64,000 nt of DNA from REEB95 sp963810055 (GTDB lineage Bacteria; Pseudomonadota; Alphaproteobacteria; ATCC43930; CGMCC-115725). Each line of letters starts with the position of its first letter. Positions within the stretch are counted from its first letter, which is position 1. The position numbers were made by a program, and so were the translations under genes. Below are positions 52,310 to 60,668 of the stretch, piece after piece. Under the pieces are notes generated by a model. It searched no databases. It saw only the letters and a program-made list of their open reading frames with translations, and was not told where the DNA came from. Where the stretch lies: assembly GCA_963810055.1 (NCBI GenBank), contig CAWEME010000023.1, forward strand, positions 1 to 64,000. Reading direction: 5' to 3'.

Positions 52310-52507
52310 CTAGTCTCGTTTTTCCGACAAGACGATCTCCCCGGATGTGTCGGAATCTTTGGAATCGATGAAGGATCCGATAGTGTCCTTGCTGCTCTGT
52401 CCGGTAACGGAGATTTTAGCCGGTTCCAGATATTCCGGGAGGCTGGCCGTGTTCGCCGCGCTCAGCCAGGTCAGCATGAATGCATACCACAGTGATCGCC
52501 TCTTCAT
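52310..52507 (-). CDS. Small secreted protein (65 residues)
   Basis: MKRRSLWYAFMLTWLSAANT is a short signal-peptide-like start; the mature part is acidic and Ser/Asp-rich and ends SEKRD. GGGAGATAAGC before ATG 52507 is a good ribosome site. The frame is open upstream to 52858 but that part reads through an island repeat and is unlikely to be protein. Unknown function. Confidence 0.5.
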   Translation of the reverse strand: MKRRSLWYAFMLTWLSAANTASLPEYLEPAKISVTGQSSKDTIGSFIDSKDSDTSGEIVLSEKRD

Positions 52508-52647
52508 GCTTATCTCCCGGTGGACCACTCCCGGAATCAAGCTAGCGGAATAGCCCCGACTTTTTAAATGAATTCTCCGAAAGACGGGCTGAACACTAAG
52601 CCGGGCCGAGTACTCATGAATAGAAATGAATGAGAAACGGTTGGTCA

Positions 52648-52675
52648 ATGTCCGCTTCGTGCCACAAGCAGACAT
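52648..52675. repeat. Island palindromic repeat, variant copy
   Basis: Starts ATGTCCGCTTCGTGCC and ends ACAAGCAGACAT, with the same arms as the canonical copy. Confidence 0.85.
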
Positions 52676-52794
52676 AGCGAAGACGCTTCGGAAATCTAAT
52701 GACACAGACGCGAGATAAAAGCCGATGATGGGGCTAGGCACTAACCGGCTCGGGTTGATTACCCATTTGCACCCTGCTTTCGCGTACTCCAGCA

Positions 52795-53067
52795 CTAAGC
52801 TGAAGCCGTAGTATCCGAATTTGGGGTTGAAGGAGTGCGGCTGTGGTGAAGCGCACAACAGAATTGGTTTTTCTTTTCATCAAAGCTGCCGTGTTCACCT
52901 TCGCAGAATCCTTGATCGCACTCATGGCAATATCGGGCTGTCAGCCGAACGCGCTTGAAAATAGACCAGCACAAGCGACAAGGAACCCAAATTTTATCTA
53001 CGAGCCTTTCTTTATCGGTATAGGCCGGATCGAATTCACCGAAATACGATTCTGTCCATTCTGTCAT
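52795..53067 (-). CDS. Small zinc-ribbon protein (90 residues)
   Basis: Starts MTEWTESYFGEFDPAYTDKE with GGGAGAGAAAA before ATG 53067. Two knuckles, PCRLCW and RYCHECDQGFC, form a likely zinc site, followed by EGEHGSF. I recall similar C-x2-C...YC-x2-C-x2-GFCEGEHG proteins in Bradyrhizobium, of unknown role. The opposite-strand frame (52843-53187) is considered a shadow. Confidence 0.55.
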   Translation of the reverse strand: MTEWTESYFGEFDPAYTDKERLVDKIWVPCRLCWSIFKRVRLTARYCHECDQGFCEGEHGSFDEKKNQFCCALHHSRTPSTPNSDTTASA

Positions 53068-53269
53068 TTTTCTCTCCCTTATCGTGAAGTCCGCTCTACC
53101 AATTCCTCTAGCGACCATAGCCGGTTTTCGACTCCCGCCGCCATTGTCGGGGTTGTTCTGAGCGTCTTATGCATTTGGACGAGATGAATCAAATAAAATG
53201 CCGTAACATACGTGCCGATATGACCTCCGTGGCAGGTCCCGGTGCCATACCCGGGCCGTGGAGAAGATT

Positions 53270-53467
53270 ATGCTCAGTTTGATCGCCCGCGCTTTATTAC
53301 TTGTTGCCGCGACCATTACGGGTTGGCTGGTGGCCAAAGACGCACCTAATTTCAGTACTATCCAAATATCGATTGCGTTGCTGCTATTCGTGGTTTTTGT
53401 GTTCGTGCTGGCCTTCTGGCCATCAGGATGGTCGAACGCGCTTAATCGTCACAAGAAGTCACGATAG
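53270..53467 (+). CDS. Small two-span membrane protein (65 residues)
   Basis: MLSLIARALLLVAATITGWL and a second hydrophobic helix (ISIALLLFVVFVFVLAFWP) followed by a basic end (NRHKKSR). GGAG lies 8 bases before ATG 53270. Family unknown. Confidence 0.55.
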   Translation: MLSLIARALLLVAATITGWLVAKDAPNFSTIQISIALLLFVVFVFVLAFWPSGWSNALNRHKKSR

Positions 53468-53553
53468 CCCTTACGACGGTCCCAACATGTATCGCGGCTC
53501 GGGCAAATAGCGTCAGATGAGTTTGCAACCTAATACATCAAATGAGGATGTAC

Positions 53554-53973
53554 ATGGCACAGGGCGATAAGCAGAGCAGGAATTTCTGGAAGCCGGCCGG
53601 TTTGGCGCTGGTGGTAGTGTTGGCAGTGCTGGCGGCGGGCGAAGCCTCACGGGCTGCAAATACGCCAACGTTGATCATCAGCCGTATACTGAGCGCCGCG
53701 CCCGAGGATTTGCCGTTCGTCCGCGAAGCATCGGCGCCGCTGTTCGACGCCACAGCGGCGGGCGTGGGCGGGGAATGGTCCAACCCGCAGACCGGCAATA
53801 GCGGCACCGTCGAGTTGCACCGGATCTTTGCACTGAGGGGCATGCCGTGCCGCACTTTCGAATACACCACCTGGACCGAAGGTCACACCTTCATGACGCG
53901 GGTAGTGATCGATTGGTGCAAGGTGGCGGAAGACGGCTGGAAGATGGTCGATCCTCGCGAACCAGCGCCCTGA
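53554..53973 (+). CDS. Secreted protein with RT0821/Lpp0805-like surface-antigen domain
   Basis: 139 residues with a signal anchor (PAGLALVVVLAVLAAGEAS). The C-terminal half, GEWSNPQTGNSGTVELHRIF, then MPCRTFEY and VIDWCKVAEDGWKMVDP, matches the 17-kDa surface-antigen type C-terminal domain (W-N-TG-SG...CR...C...DG-W). Role unknown. Alternative starts at 53542 and 53548; GAGG precedes 53554. Confidence 0.68.
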   Translation: MAQGDKQSRNFWKPAGLALVVVLAVLAAGEASRAANTPTLIISRILSAAPEDLPFVREASAPLFDATAAGVGGEWSNPQTGNSGTVELHRIFALRGMPCRTFEYTTWTEGHTFMTRVVIDWCKVAEDGWKMVDPREPAP

Positions 53974-54006
53974 TTGTCGGATAAATAGCAAAAAATCCGA
54001 TAACCA

Positions 54007-54080
54007 ATGTCCGCTTTGGGTCAAAAGCGGACATGGCGGCATGACCTTGGAATGTCCGGATTACCCGCAAGAGCGGACAT
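54007..54080. repeat. Island palindromic repeats, canonical and variant copy
   Basis: 54007-54034 is identical to 49066-49093. 54052-54080 starts ATGTCCGGATTACCCGC and ends AGAGCGGACAT. Confidence 0.88.
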
Positions 54081-54210
54081 TGGATGGTGGCACCTCGACC
54101 GCGCTTAACTCTCCAGACCGGAAACGGAATCTCACCTGATTAATCCAGAAATGTAACGAGGGCCTGAGCGGTGTTGTCAAAACCGTTCAAGCCCACGGTA
54201 CTCGTTTTAT

Positions 54211-54251
54211 CCCCCAGGCCGTGACCTGGGGGCAAGTCCGGGCATGACGGC
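54211..54251. repeat. Hairpin plus right half of the CGTCATGCCCGG element
   Basis: CCCCCAGG (54211-54218) pairs with CCTGGGGG (54225-54232), then CAAGTCCGGGCATGACGG, close to the right end of the element at 19692-19709. Confidence 0.6.
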
Positions 54252-54339
54252 GGAAATGGGAGCCCGGCGCTCGAATTGAGACACCACCCGAACCCCGCCA
54301 AGCGTTGCAACGAATCGGCGTGGGGGATAGCTTCGCCGC

Positions 54340-55500
54340 ATGAATCCCGCGCCGCTTGCTCCTTATGCCGCCCGGCCCGAACGGAGCCGCGGCCGGCTGT
54401 TCCGCGAGCCCGAAAGCCCGACCCGTACCGCGTTCCAGCGCGACCGCGACCGCATCATCCATTCCACCGCTTTTCGACGTCTCCAGTACAAAACCCAGGT
54501 CTTCGTCTATCACGAAGGCGACCACTACCGCACCCGGCTCACCCACAGCCTGGAGGTGGCGCAGATCGCGCGCAGCCTGGCCCGCTGCCTGGATTTGAAC
54601 GAGGATCTGGCCGAGGCGCTGGCGCTGGCGCACGATCTCGGCCACACGCCTTTCGGCCATGCCGGCGAGGAGGCGCTCGACGCGGCGATGAAGCCCTATG
54701 GCGGCTTCTCGCATAACGACCAGACGCTGCGGATATTGACTTCGCTCGAGCGCCGCTACGCCGATTTCGACGGGCTCAATCTCACCTGGGAGACGCTCGA
54801 AGGCACGGTCAAGCACAACGGGCCGGTGACGCCGCCCTATTCCGACACGGTGCGCGACTACAACGCGCGCCAGGATCTGGCGCTCGACACCTGGCCTTCG
54901 GCCGAGGCGCAGGTGGCGGGCTTGAGCGACGACATCGCCTATGACAATCACGACATCGACGACGGGGTGCGCGCCGGGCTGTTTTCCCTCGACGATCTCA
55001 AGGACGTGCCGCTGATCGGCGAGGCGATGCGCGAGGCGCGCGGGCGCAATATCAAGATGGAGGAAAGCCGCGTCATCCATGAATCGATCCGCCGCCTGAT
55101 CGACCGCATGGTGAACGACGTGGTGAATGAGTTCCGCCGCCGCCTCGAGGCGGCCAAGGTTTCCTCGGTCGATGATGTCCGCCGGCAGCACGGACCGCTG
55201 GTGGCGTTCTCGGACGGGATGCGCGAGCGCGAGCTGGGCCTGCGCAAATTCCTGTTCGAACGCATGTACCGCCATCACCGCGTCAACCGCATGACCTCCA
55301 AGGCGCGCCGCGTGGTGGCCGCGCTGTTCGAGTATTTCACCCGCGAGCCCGACGGCTTGCCGGCGGAATGGCGCGACCAGACCGACAAGCAGGACCAGCG
55401 CAAGACCGCGCGGGTGGTGGCCGATTACATCGCCGGCATGACCGACCGCTTCGCGCTCGACGAATACGGGCGCCTGTTCGATCATGGCGTGGCGCCGTGA
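54340..55500 (+). CDS. dgt: Deoxyguanosinetriphosphate triphosphohydrolase-like protein
   Basis: HD-domain dNTP triphosphohydrolase, 386 residues. Conserved segments are SPTRTAFQRDRDRIIHSTAF, the H of HSLEVAQIAR, and the HD pair in LAHDLGHTPFGHAGE, then SLERRY and VAGLSDDIAYDNHDIDDG. It belongs to the shorter type-2 group. Its stop overlaps the argS start (ATGA), the normal alphaproteobacterial order. Confidence 0.93.
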   Translation: MNPAPLAPYAARPERSRGRLFREPESPTRTAFQRDRDRIIHSTAFRRLQYKTQVFVYHEGDHYRTRLTHSLEVAQIARSLARCLDLNEDLAEALALAHDLGHTPFGHAGEEALDAAMKPYGGFSHNDQTLRILTSLERRYADFDGLNLTWETLEGTVKHNGPVTPPYSDTVRDYNARQDLALDTWPSAEAQVAGLSDDIAYDNHDIDDGVRAGLFSLDDLKDVPLIGEAMREARGRNIKMEESRVIHESIRRLIDRMVNDVVNEFRRRLEAAKVSSVDDVRRQHGPLVAFSDGMRERELGLRKFLFERMYRHHRVNRMTSKARRVVAALFEYFTREPDGLPAEWRDQTDKQDQRKTARVVADYIAGMTDRFALDEYGRLFDHGVAP

Positions 55501-57259
55501 TGAACCTGTTCGAGCATTTCCGCGAGCGCATTGCCGCCGCCATCGAGGAAGCGGCGCGCGACGGCGCCTGGCCGCGAAGGCCTCGACACCGCGCGCATCG
55601 CGGTGGAGCCGCCGCGCGAAGCTGCCCATGGCGATGTCTCGACCAACGCCGCGCTGGTGCTGACCAAGGAAGCGGGGGTCAAGCCGCGCGACTTCGCCGA
55701 GAAGCTCCGCCCGCTGCTCGCAATCGCTCGAAGGCGTGGTTTCGGCCGAGGTGGCCGGGCCGGGATTCATCAACCTCAAGCTCGCGGACGGATTCTGGCA
55801 CGCGCGGCTGGCCGAAATCCTGATCGCCGGGCCGAATTACGGCGACAGCAAGCTCGGCCAGGGGCGCCAGGTGAACGTCGAATACGTCTCGGCCAATCCG
55901 ACCGGGCCGATGCATGTCGGGCACGGCCGCGGCGCGGTGGTGGGCGACGCGCTGGCCTCTCTCTTGGAGAAGGTGGGCTTCAAGGTGGCGCGCGAATACT
56001 ACGTCAACGATTCCGGCGCGCAGGTCGATACCCTCGCGCGCTCGGTTTATCTGCGTTACCGGGAAGCGCTCGGCGAAAAAATCGGCTCCATACCGGAAGG
56101 GTTATATCCCGGCGAATATCTGAAAACCGTCGGCGCGGATCTCGCCAAGCGCGACGGCAAGAAATGGCTGGGCCAGGCGGAGAGCGATTGGCTCGGCGTC
56201 TTCCGCGACTACGCCGCCGGGGAAATGCTGGCGCTGATCAAATCCGATCTCGACGCGCTGGGCGTGCGGCATGAAACCTTCGCCTCCGAGCGCAAGATCG
56301 TGTCCTCGGGCGCGATCGAAAAGGCGCTGGCCGATCTCGAACAGCAGGGCCTGATCTATGAAGGCGTGCTGGAGCCGCCCAAGGGCAAGCTGCCGGAGGA
56401 TTGGGAGGCGCGGCCGCAGACCCTGTTCCGCTCGACCCAATTCGGCGACGACGTTGACCGGCCGATCAGGAAGGCGGACGGCAGCTGGACCTATTTCGCC
56501 GCCGACATCGCCTATCACTGGGACAAATTCAATCGCGGCTTTGCCGATATGATCGACATCTGGGGCGCCGATCACGGCGGCTACGTGAAACGCATGCAGG
56601 CGGCGGTGAAGGCGATCACCCGGGGCAAGGGCGCGCTCGACGTCAAGCTCTGCCAGCTCGTCAATCTCTACGACCAGGGCCAGCCGATCAAGATGTCCAA
56701 GCGCGCCGGAATCTTCGTCACCTTGGCCGAGGCGGTGGACCAGGTGGGCAAGGACGTGTTCCGCTTCGTCATGCTGACGCGGCGCAACGACCAGCCGCTC
56801 GATTTCGATTTCGCCAAGGTGGTGGAACAGTCAAAGGACAATCCGGTGTTTTACGTCCAATACGCCCATGCGCGGGCGCGCTCGGTGCTGCGCCTGGCGC
56901 ATCAATCCATGCCCGGCGCCGATTTGTCGCCGCCTGCCTTGGCCAAGGGAAGGCTGGAGCTTCTGACCGACAGCGGCGAGATCGCGCTCATCCGCCAGAT
57001 GGCGAATTGGCCGCGGCTGGTCGAGGCGGCGGCGGAAACCCATGAACCGCATCGCATCGCCTTTTATCTCCAGGAGCTGGCGGCATCCTTCCACGGCCTG
57101 TGGCACAAGGGCATGGACGATGCGAGCTTGCGTTTCCTGCTGGAGGGCAAGCCCGAGCTGACGCGCGCGCGCCTCGCGCTGGTGCACGGCATGGCCTTCG
57201 TCATCGCCTCGGGCCTCAAGGTGTTCGGCGTGACCCCGGTGGAGGAGATGCGCGGATGA
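55500..57259 (+). CDS. argS: Arginyl-tRNA synthetase (two frameshifts)
   Basis: Charges tRNA-Arg; essential. The N-terminal domain starts MNLFEHFRERIAAAIEEAAR. The HIGH-type motif is SANPTGPMHVGHGRGAVVGD, and the C-terminal anticodon-binding domain has KDNPVFYVQYAHARA. Frame changes lie at 55575 (CCGCG-AAGG) and 55721 (CTCGC-AATCG). Restoring a GC pair at each (CGC-GAA, GCG-CAA) joins DGAWPRE-GLDTARIAVEPPR and LLAQ-SLEGVVSAEVAGPGF and gives 587 residues. Sequence error is likely. Confidence 0.93.
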
Positions 57260-58143
57260 GCCGTCTCGAGATCGATCCCGGGGACCGCCGCAATCCGGTT
57301 CTGCCGCCGCCCTCGGCCAAGCGCCGCGCGCGCTTCGGCGGCGTCGCCAAGGCGGTTGCGGCCGCGCTCGCGGTGGCGGTGCTGGCCTGGGGGGTGCGTT
57401 ACGGCAGCGATTATCTGACCTCGCCGCAAGCCCCGCCCGGCCCGGTGCCGGTGATTGGCCCCGATGCCGGGCCGGTCAAGGTGGTGCCCGAGAATCCCGG
57501 CGGCGTGAGCGTGCCCGACCAGGACAAGGTGATCCTCAACGGCGGCAACGCCCAGCCCAAGGTCGAGCAGCTTCTGCCGCCGCCGGAAACGCCGCTGCCT
57601 TCGCCCGCGCCCCCCGCGCCGCCGCAGGCGGTGCAGACTCAACAGACCGCGCCTCCCGTGGCGTCCGCCGCGCCTCCGCCTCCTCAACCGGCGGCGCAGC
57701 CTCAGCCGTCCCCGCCGCAACCTCAACAAACCTCGACGCCGCCTGCGGTTGCCTCGGCGCCGCCTGAAGCTGCCTCGGCAATACCTCGCCCGGCCGTTCC
57801 CGCTCCGGCGATGGTGGCTCCGCCGCCGCCGAAGCCGGCAATGACCGCGGCCAACCCGCCGGCGCCGCAAACGGCAGCCCTGCCGCCGGGCAAGGGGTAT
57901 TTCCTGCAATTGGGCGCGCTGCGTTCGGTCGAGCTGGCGCAACAGAGCTGGACCCGGCTCAAGACGGCGCAGCCCGACATCCTCGGCAATCTCCCCGCCA
58001 ATGCGGTAAAGGTCGATCTCGGATCCGGTCGCGGCGTGTTCTACCGCGTTTTGGCCGGGCCCATTGCGGATGAGTCGACCGCTTCGCGCAGCTGCAACCT
58101 CCTCAAAGAACGCCATGTCGCCTGCATCCTCGTCAAGCCGTGA
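57256..58143 (+). CDS. SPOR-domain membrane protein
   Basis: 295 residues: basic cytoplasmic start, one membrane segment (about 31-48), a long Pro/Ala/Gln linker, and a C-terminal SPOR domain (GYFLQLGALRSVELAQQSW, then VFYRVLAGP). SPOR domains bind denuded peptidoglycan at the septum. Start overlaps the argS stop, end overlaps nagZ. Usual position in alphaproteobacteria. Confidence 0.88.
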   Translation: MSRLEIDPGDRRNPVLPPPSAKRRARFGGVAKAVAAALAVAVLAWGVRYGSDYLTSPQAPPGPVPVIGPDAGPVKVVPENPGGVSVPDQDKVILNGGNAQPKVEQLLPPPETPLPSPAPPAPPQAVQTQQTAPPVASAAPPPPQPAAQPQPSPPQPQQTSTPPAVASAPPEAASAIPRPAVPAPAMVAPPPPKPAMTAANPPAPQTAALPPGKGYFLQLGALRSVELAQQSWTRLKTAQPDILGNLPANAVKVDLGSGRGVFYRVLAGPIADESTASRSCNLLKERHVACILVKP

Positions 58144-59143
58144 ACCGCGCGCGGTCATCTTCGGCCTGGGCGGTAACACGTTGACGGACAACGAGAAAAA
58201 GTTCTTCCGCAGCGCCGATCCGCTGGGCTTCGTCCTGTTCGCGCGCAACTGCGAAAATCCCGCGCAGTTGAGGAATCTCGTGATGGCGCTGCGCGACACC
58301 GTGCGCCGCGCCGACGCGCCGGTGCTGATCGACCAGGAAGGCGGGCGGGTGGCGCGGCTGAAGCCGCCGCATTGGCGGGAATATCCGCCGGCATCATCCA
58401 TCGCCGCGTCGAAGAACCCGGCGGAGGCCGCTTTCCTCGGCGCGCGGCTGATGGCGGACGATCTAGCCGCGCTCGGCATCACCGTCGATTGCGCGCCGGT
58501 GCTCGACCTGCCGGCGCCGGGGGCCGACCCGATCATCGGCGACCGCGCCTACGGCACGAAGCCCGAGACCGTGGCCGCGCTCGGCCGCTCCGTGTGCGAC
58601 GGGTTGCTGGCCGGGGGCGTTTTGCCGGTCATCAAGCATATTCCCGGCCATGGCCGGGCGGGGGTGGATAGCCATCTGGCCTTGCCGGTGGTATCGGCCT
58701 CGCGCACGGAGCTGGAAGCGAGCGATTTCGTGCCGTTTCGCGCCCTCAAATACATGCCCTGGGCCATGACCGCCCATATCGTCTATAGCGCCATCGATGC
58801 CGAGCGCCCTGCCACCCTTTCGCCACGGCTGATAAGCCAAACGATTCGGGCTAGCATTGGCTTCGACGGCGTGCTGATTTCGGACGATCTATCGATGAAG
58901 GCGTTGCCCGGTAGTCTGTCGGGCCGCGCCAAGGGCGCCTTGGAGGCGGGTTGTGACATGGTTTTGCACTGTAACGGCGAGATGAAGGAAATGAGCGGTA
59001 TCGCCCGGGCGGTCGGCCCCGTGAGCGCGGAAGCCCGCCGGCGGATCGATGCCGGCGAGCGGCGCCGCTTGGCCGCAAGCCAGCCCTTCGAGCGGTCCGC
59101 CGCCGAAGCGCGCTTTGCCTCGCTGCTGGAAGGACAGGCTTGA
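58115..59143 (+). CDS. nagZ: Beta-N-acetylhexosaminidase, GH3 (NagZ)
   Basis: Cytoplasmic peptidoglycan-recycling glycosidase, 342 residues. The start region AVIFGLGGNTLTDNEKKFF, substrate-binding VLIDQEGGRVARLKPP and the catalytic loop KHIPGHGRAGVDSHL are typical. ATG 58115 overlaps the SPOR gene by 29 bases. It releases GlcNAc from anhydro-muropeptides. Confidence 0.92.
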   Translation: MSPASSSSREPRAVIFGLGGNTLTDNEKKFFRSADPLGFVLFARNCENPAQLRNLVMALRDTVRRADAPVLIDQEGGRVARLKPPHWREYPPASSIAASKNPAEAAFLGARLMADDLAALGITVDCAPVLDLPAPGADPIIGDRAYGTKPETVAALGRSVCDGLLAGGVLPVIKHIPGHGRAGVDSHLALPVVSASRTELEASDFVPFRALKYMPWAMTAHIVYSAIDAERPATLSPRLISQTIRASIGFDGVLISDDLSMKALPGSLSGRAKGALEAGCDMVLHCNGEMKEMSGIARAVGPVSAEARRRIDAGERRRLAASQPFERSAAEARFASLLEGQA

Positions 59144-59844
59144 TGTCACCCGAATTTGCCGGTCTCTTATCGGAAGTCGCGGTGCTGGCGCTGCCGGCGG
59201 TGTTCGCCATCACCTTCCACGAGGCGGCGCACGGCTTCGTCGCGCATCGCTGCGGCGACGACACCGCCTGGATCATGGGCCGCGTCACGTTCAATCCCCT
59301 CAAGCATATTGATCCGATCGGCACGGTGCTGATGCCGCTGTTCCTGTTCGTCGCCTCGGGCGGCAAGTTCCTGTTCGGCTATGCCAAGCCGGTGCCGGTG
59401 AGCTTCCACAAGCTGAACCATCCGCGCCGCGACATGGTCTATGTCGCGCTGGCCGGGCCGGCGACCAACGTGCTGCTGGCCATAATCTCGGCGCTGCTGA
59501 TGTATCTGGTGCCGCATCTGCCCGGGTCGCTCCGGGAATGGACCCAGCTCAATCTGGAATACTCGGTCGAGATCAACATCATCCTGGCGGTGTTCAACAT
59601 GATTCCGTTGCCGCCCTTGGATGGCGGACGCGTCGCCGTGGGCATATTGCCGGATTTTCTGGCGCTGCCGCTTGCCCGGCTGGAGCGGGTCGGTATCCTG
59701 ATCCTGATCGCGGCGCTGTTCCTGCTGCCGATGATCGGCGACCAGCTTGGGATCAATCTCAACATCATCGGCAGCGTGGTCGAGGGGCCGGTCAACTGGC
59801 TGATCGGGGCCATCGGCTGGATTACCGGGGTGAGGGTGGGATGA
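59140..59844 (+). CDS. Site-2-protease family (M50) membrane metallopeptidase
   Basis: 234 residues, polytopic. Zinc motif HEAAHG (HExxH) near residue 22 and the third-ligand motif PLPPLDGGRV near residue 157. Compact M50 proteins like this (YwhC/Rv-type) have unknown substrates. ATGA overlaps with both nagZ and scpA, so it is inside the operon. Confidence 0.9.
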   Translation: MMSPEFAGLLSEVAVLALPAVFAITFHEAAHGFVAHRCGDDTAWIMGRVTFNPLKHIDPIGTVLMPLFLFVASGGKFLFGYAKPVPVSFHKLNHPRRDMVYVALAGPATNVLLAIISALLMYLVPHLPGSLREWTQLNLEYSVEINIILAVFNMIPLPPLDGGRVAVGILPDFLALPLARLERVGILILIAALFLLPMIGDQLGINLNIIGSVVEGPVNWLIGAIGWITGVRVG

Positions 59845-60668
59845 GCGCCGAGACCGAACCCTTCGAGCTGCCGCAGAAGCGGCCTCATGCCAGCGCCGAT
59901 CTGGTGGTGGACCTCGAGGGCTATGAAGGGCCGATCGACGTTCTCTTGACCTTGGCGCGCGAGCAGAAGGTCGACCTCACCAAGATATCGATTCTGCGTT
60001 TGGCCGATCAATATCTCGCTTTCATCGCCGCGGCGCGCAGCCTCAAGCTCGAGATCGCCGCCGATTATCTCGTCATGGCGGCGTGGCTGGCCTATCTCAA
60101 ATCGCGGTTGCTGCTGCCCCAGCCGCCGGGCCAGGGCGAGCCGAGCGCCGACGAACTGGCGGCGGCGCTGGCCCACCGTCTGCAACGCCTCGAAGCCATG
60201 CAGCAAGCGGGATCTCAGCTCTTCGCCCGTCCGCTCTTGGGCCGCGATGTGTTCCGCCGCGGCGCGCCGGAGGGCCTGCCGCGGAAATTCATCCCGCTTT
60301 ACGACACCAGCATCTACGAGCTGCTCAAGGCCTATGGCTCCGGGCAAGAGCGCCACGATGCATCGGTGCTGCAAATCGCGCCGGCCGAACTCTATTCCAT
60401 GGACGACGCGCTGCAGCGCCTGTCGCGCGTGGTCGGCCATGTGCCGGAATGGCGCACACTGATGAGCTTCCTGCCGGCCCGTCTGGGCGACGCGCTGGTG
60501 CGCCGCTCGGCCATCGCATCGACATTTGCCGCCAGCCTGGAATTGGTGCGTTCCGGCAAGATCCAACTGCGCCAGGAAACCGCCTTCGGCCCGATCTATC
60601 TGCGCAGCCCGCCGCACGCAGCTTTACGAGAAAAACGAGAAGAAAATGAGCAAGACCGACAAGCATAA
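59841..60668 (+). CDS. scpA: Segregation and condensation protein A
   Basis: Kleisin of the bacterial SMC complex, 275 residues. VVDLEGYEGPIDVLLTLARE and VDLTKISILRLADQYLAFI are the N-terminal signatures; AAWLAYLKSRLLLP follows. ATG 59841 overlaps the M50 gene stop. The reading continues to 60668 and overlaps the scpB start by 23 bases. Confidence 0.92.
   Translation: MSAETEPFELPQKRPHASADLVVDLEGYEGPIDVLLTLAREQKVDLTKISILRLADQYLAFIAAARSLKLEIAADYLVMAAWLAYLKSRLLLPQPPGQGEPSADELAAALAHRLQRLEAMQQAGSQLFARPLLGRDVFRRGAPEGLPRKFIPLYDTSIYELLKAYGSGQERHDASVLQIAPAELYSMDDALQRLSRVVGHVPEWRTLMSFLPARLGDALVRRSAIASTFAASLELVRSGKIQLRQETAFGPIYLRSPPHAALREKREENEQDRQA

Larger units (their letters stand above)
53974..54339. 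other. Island end: repeats before dgt
   Basis: No gene. It holds two island palindromes (54007-54080) and a CCCCCAGG/CCTGGGGG hairpin with a fragment of the CGTCATGCCCGG element (54211-54251). The dgt promoter must lie in the last part but I see no clear boxes. Confidence 0.7.

Noticed and set aside
52508..52858. N-terminal extension of the small secreted protein at 52310
   Set aside because: It crosses an island repeat (52648-52675), and the internal ATG at 52507 has a proper ribosome site and signal-like start.
52843..53187. Plus-strand frame opposite the zinc-ribbon gene
   Set aside because: No ribosome site or motif; the minus strand has the clustered CxxC pairs.
47848..54080. CRISPR array
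   Set aside because: The palindromic repeats are irregularly spaced (tens of bases to kilobases), vary in sequence and have no cas genes nearby.
24481..55724. Programmed ribosomal frameshifting to explain the broken genes
   Set aside because: No slippery heptamers or stimulatory structures are shared, six unrelated genes are affected, and every case is repaired by two added bases.
54187..55779. Minus-strand open frame of 530 codons opposite dgt and argS
   Set aside because: Shadow of dgt; no family motif, composition typical of antisense of GC-rich genes.
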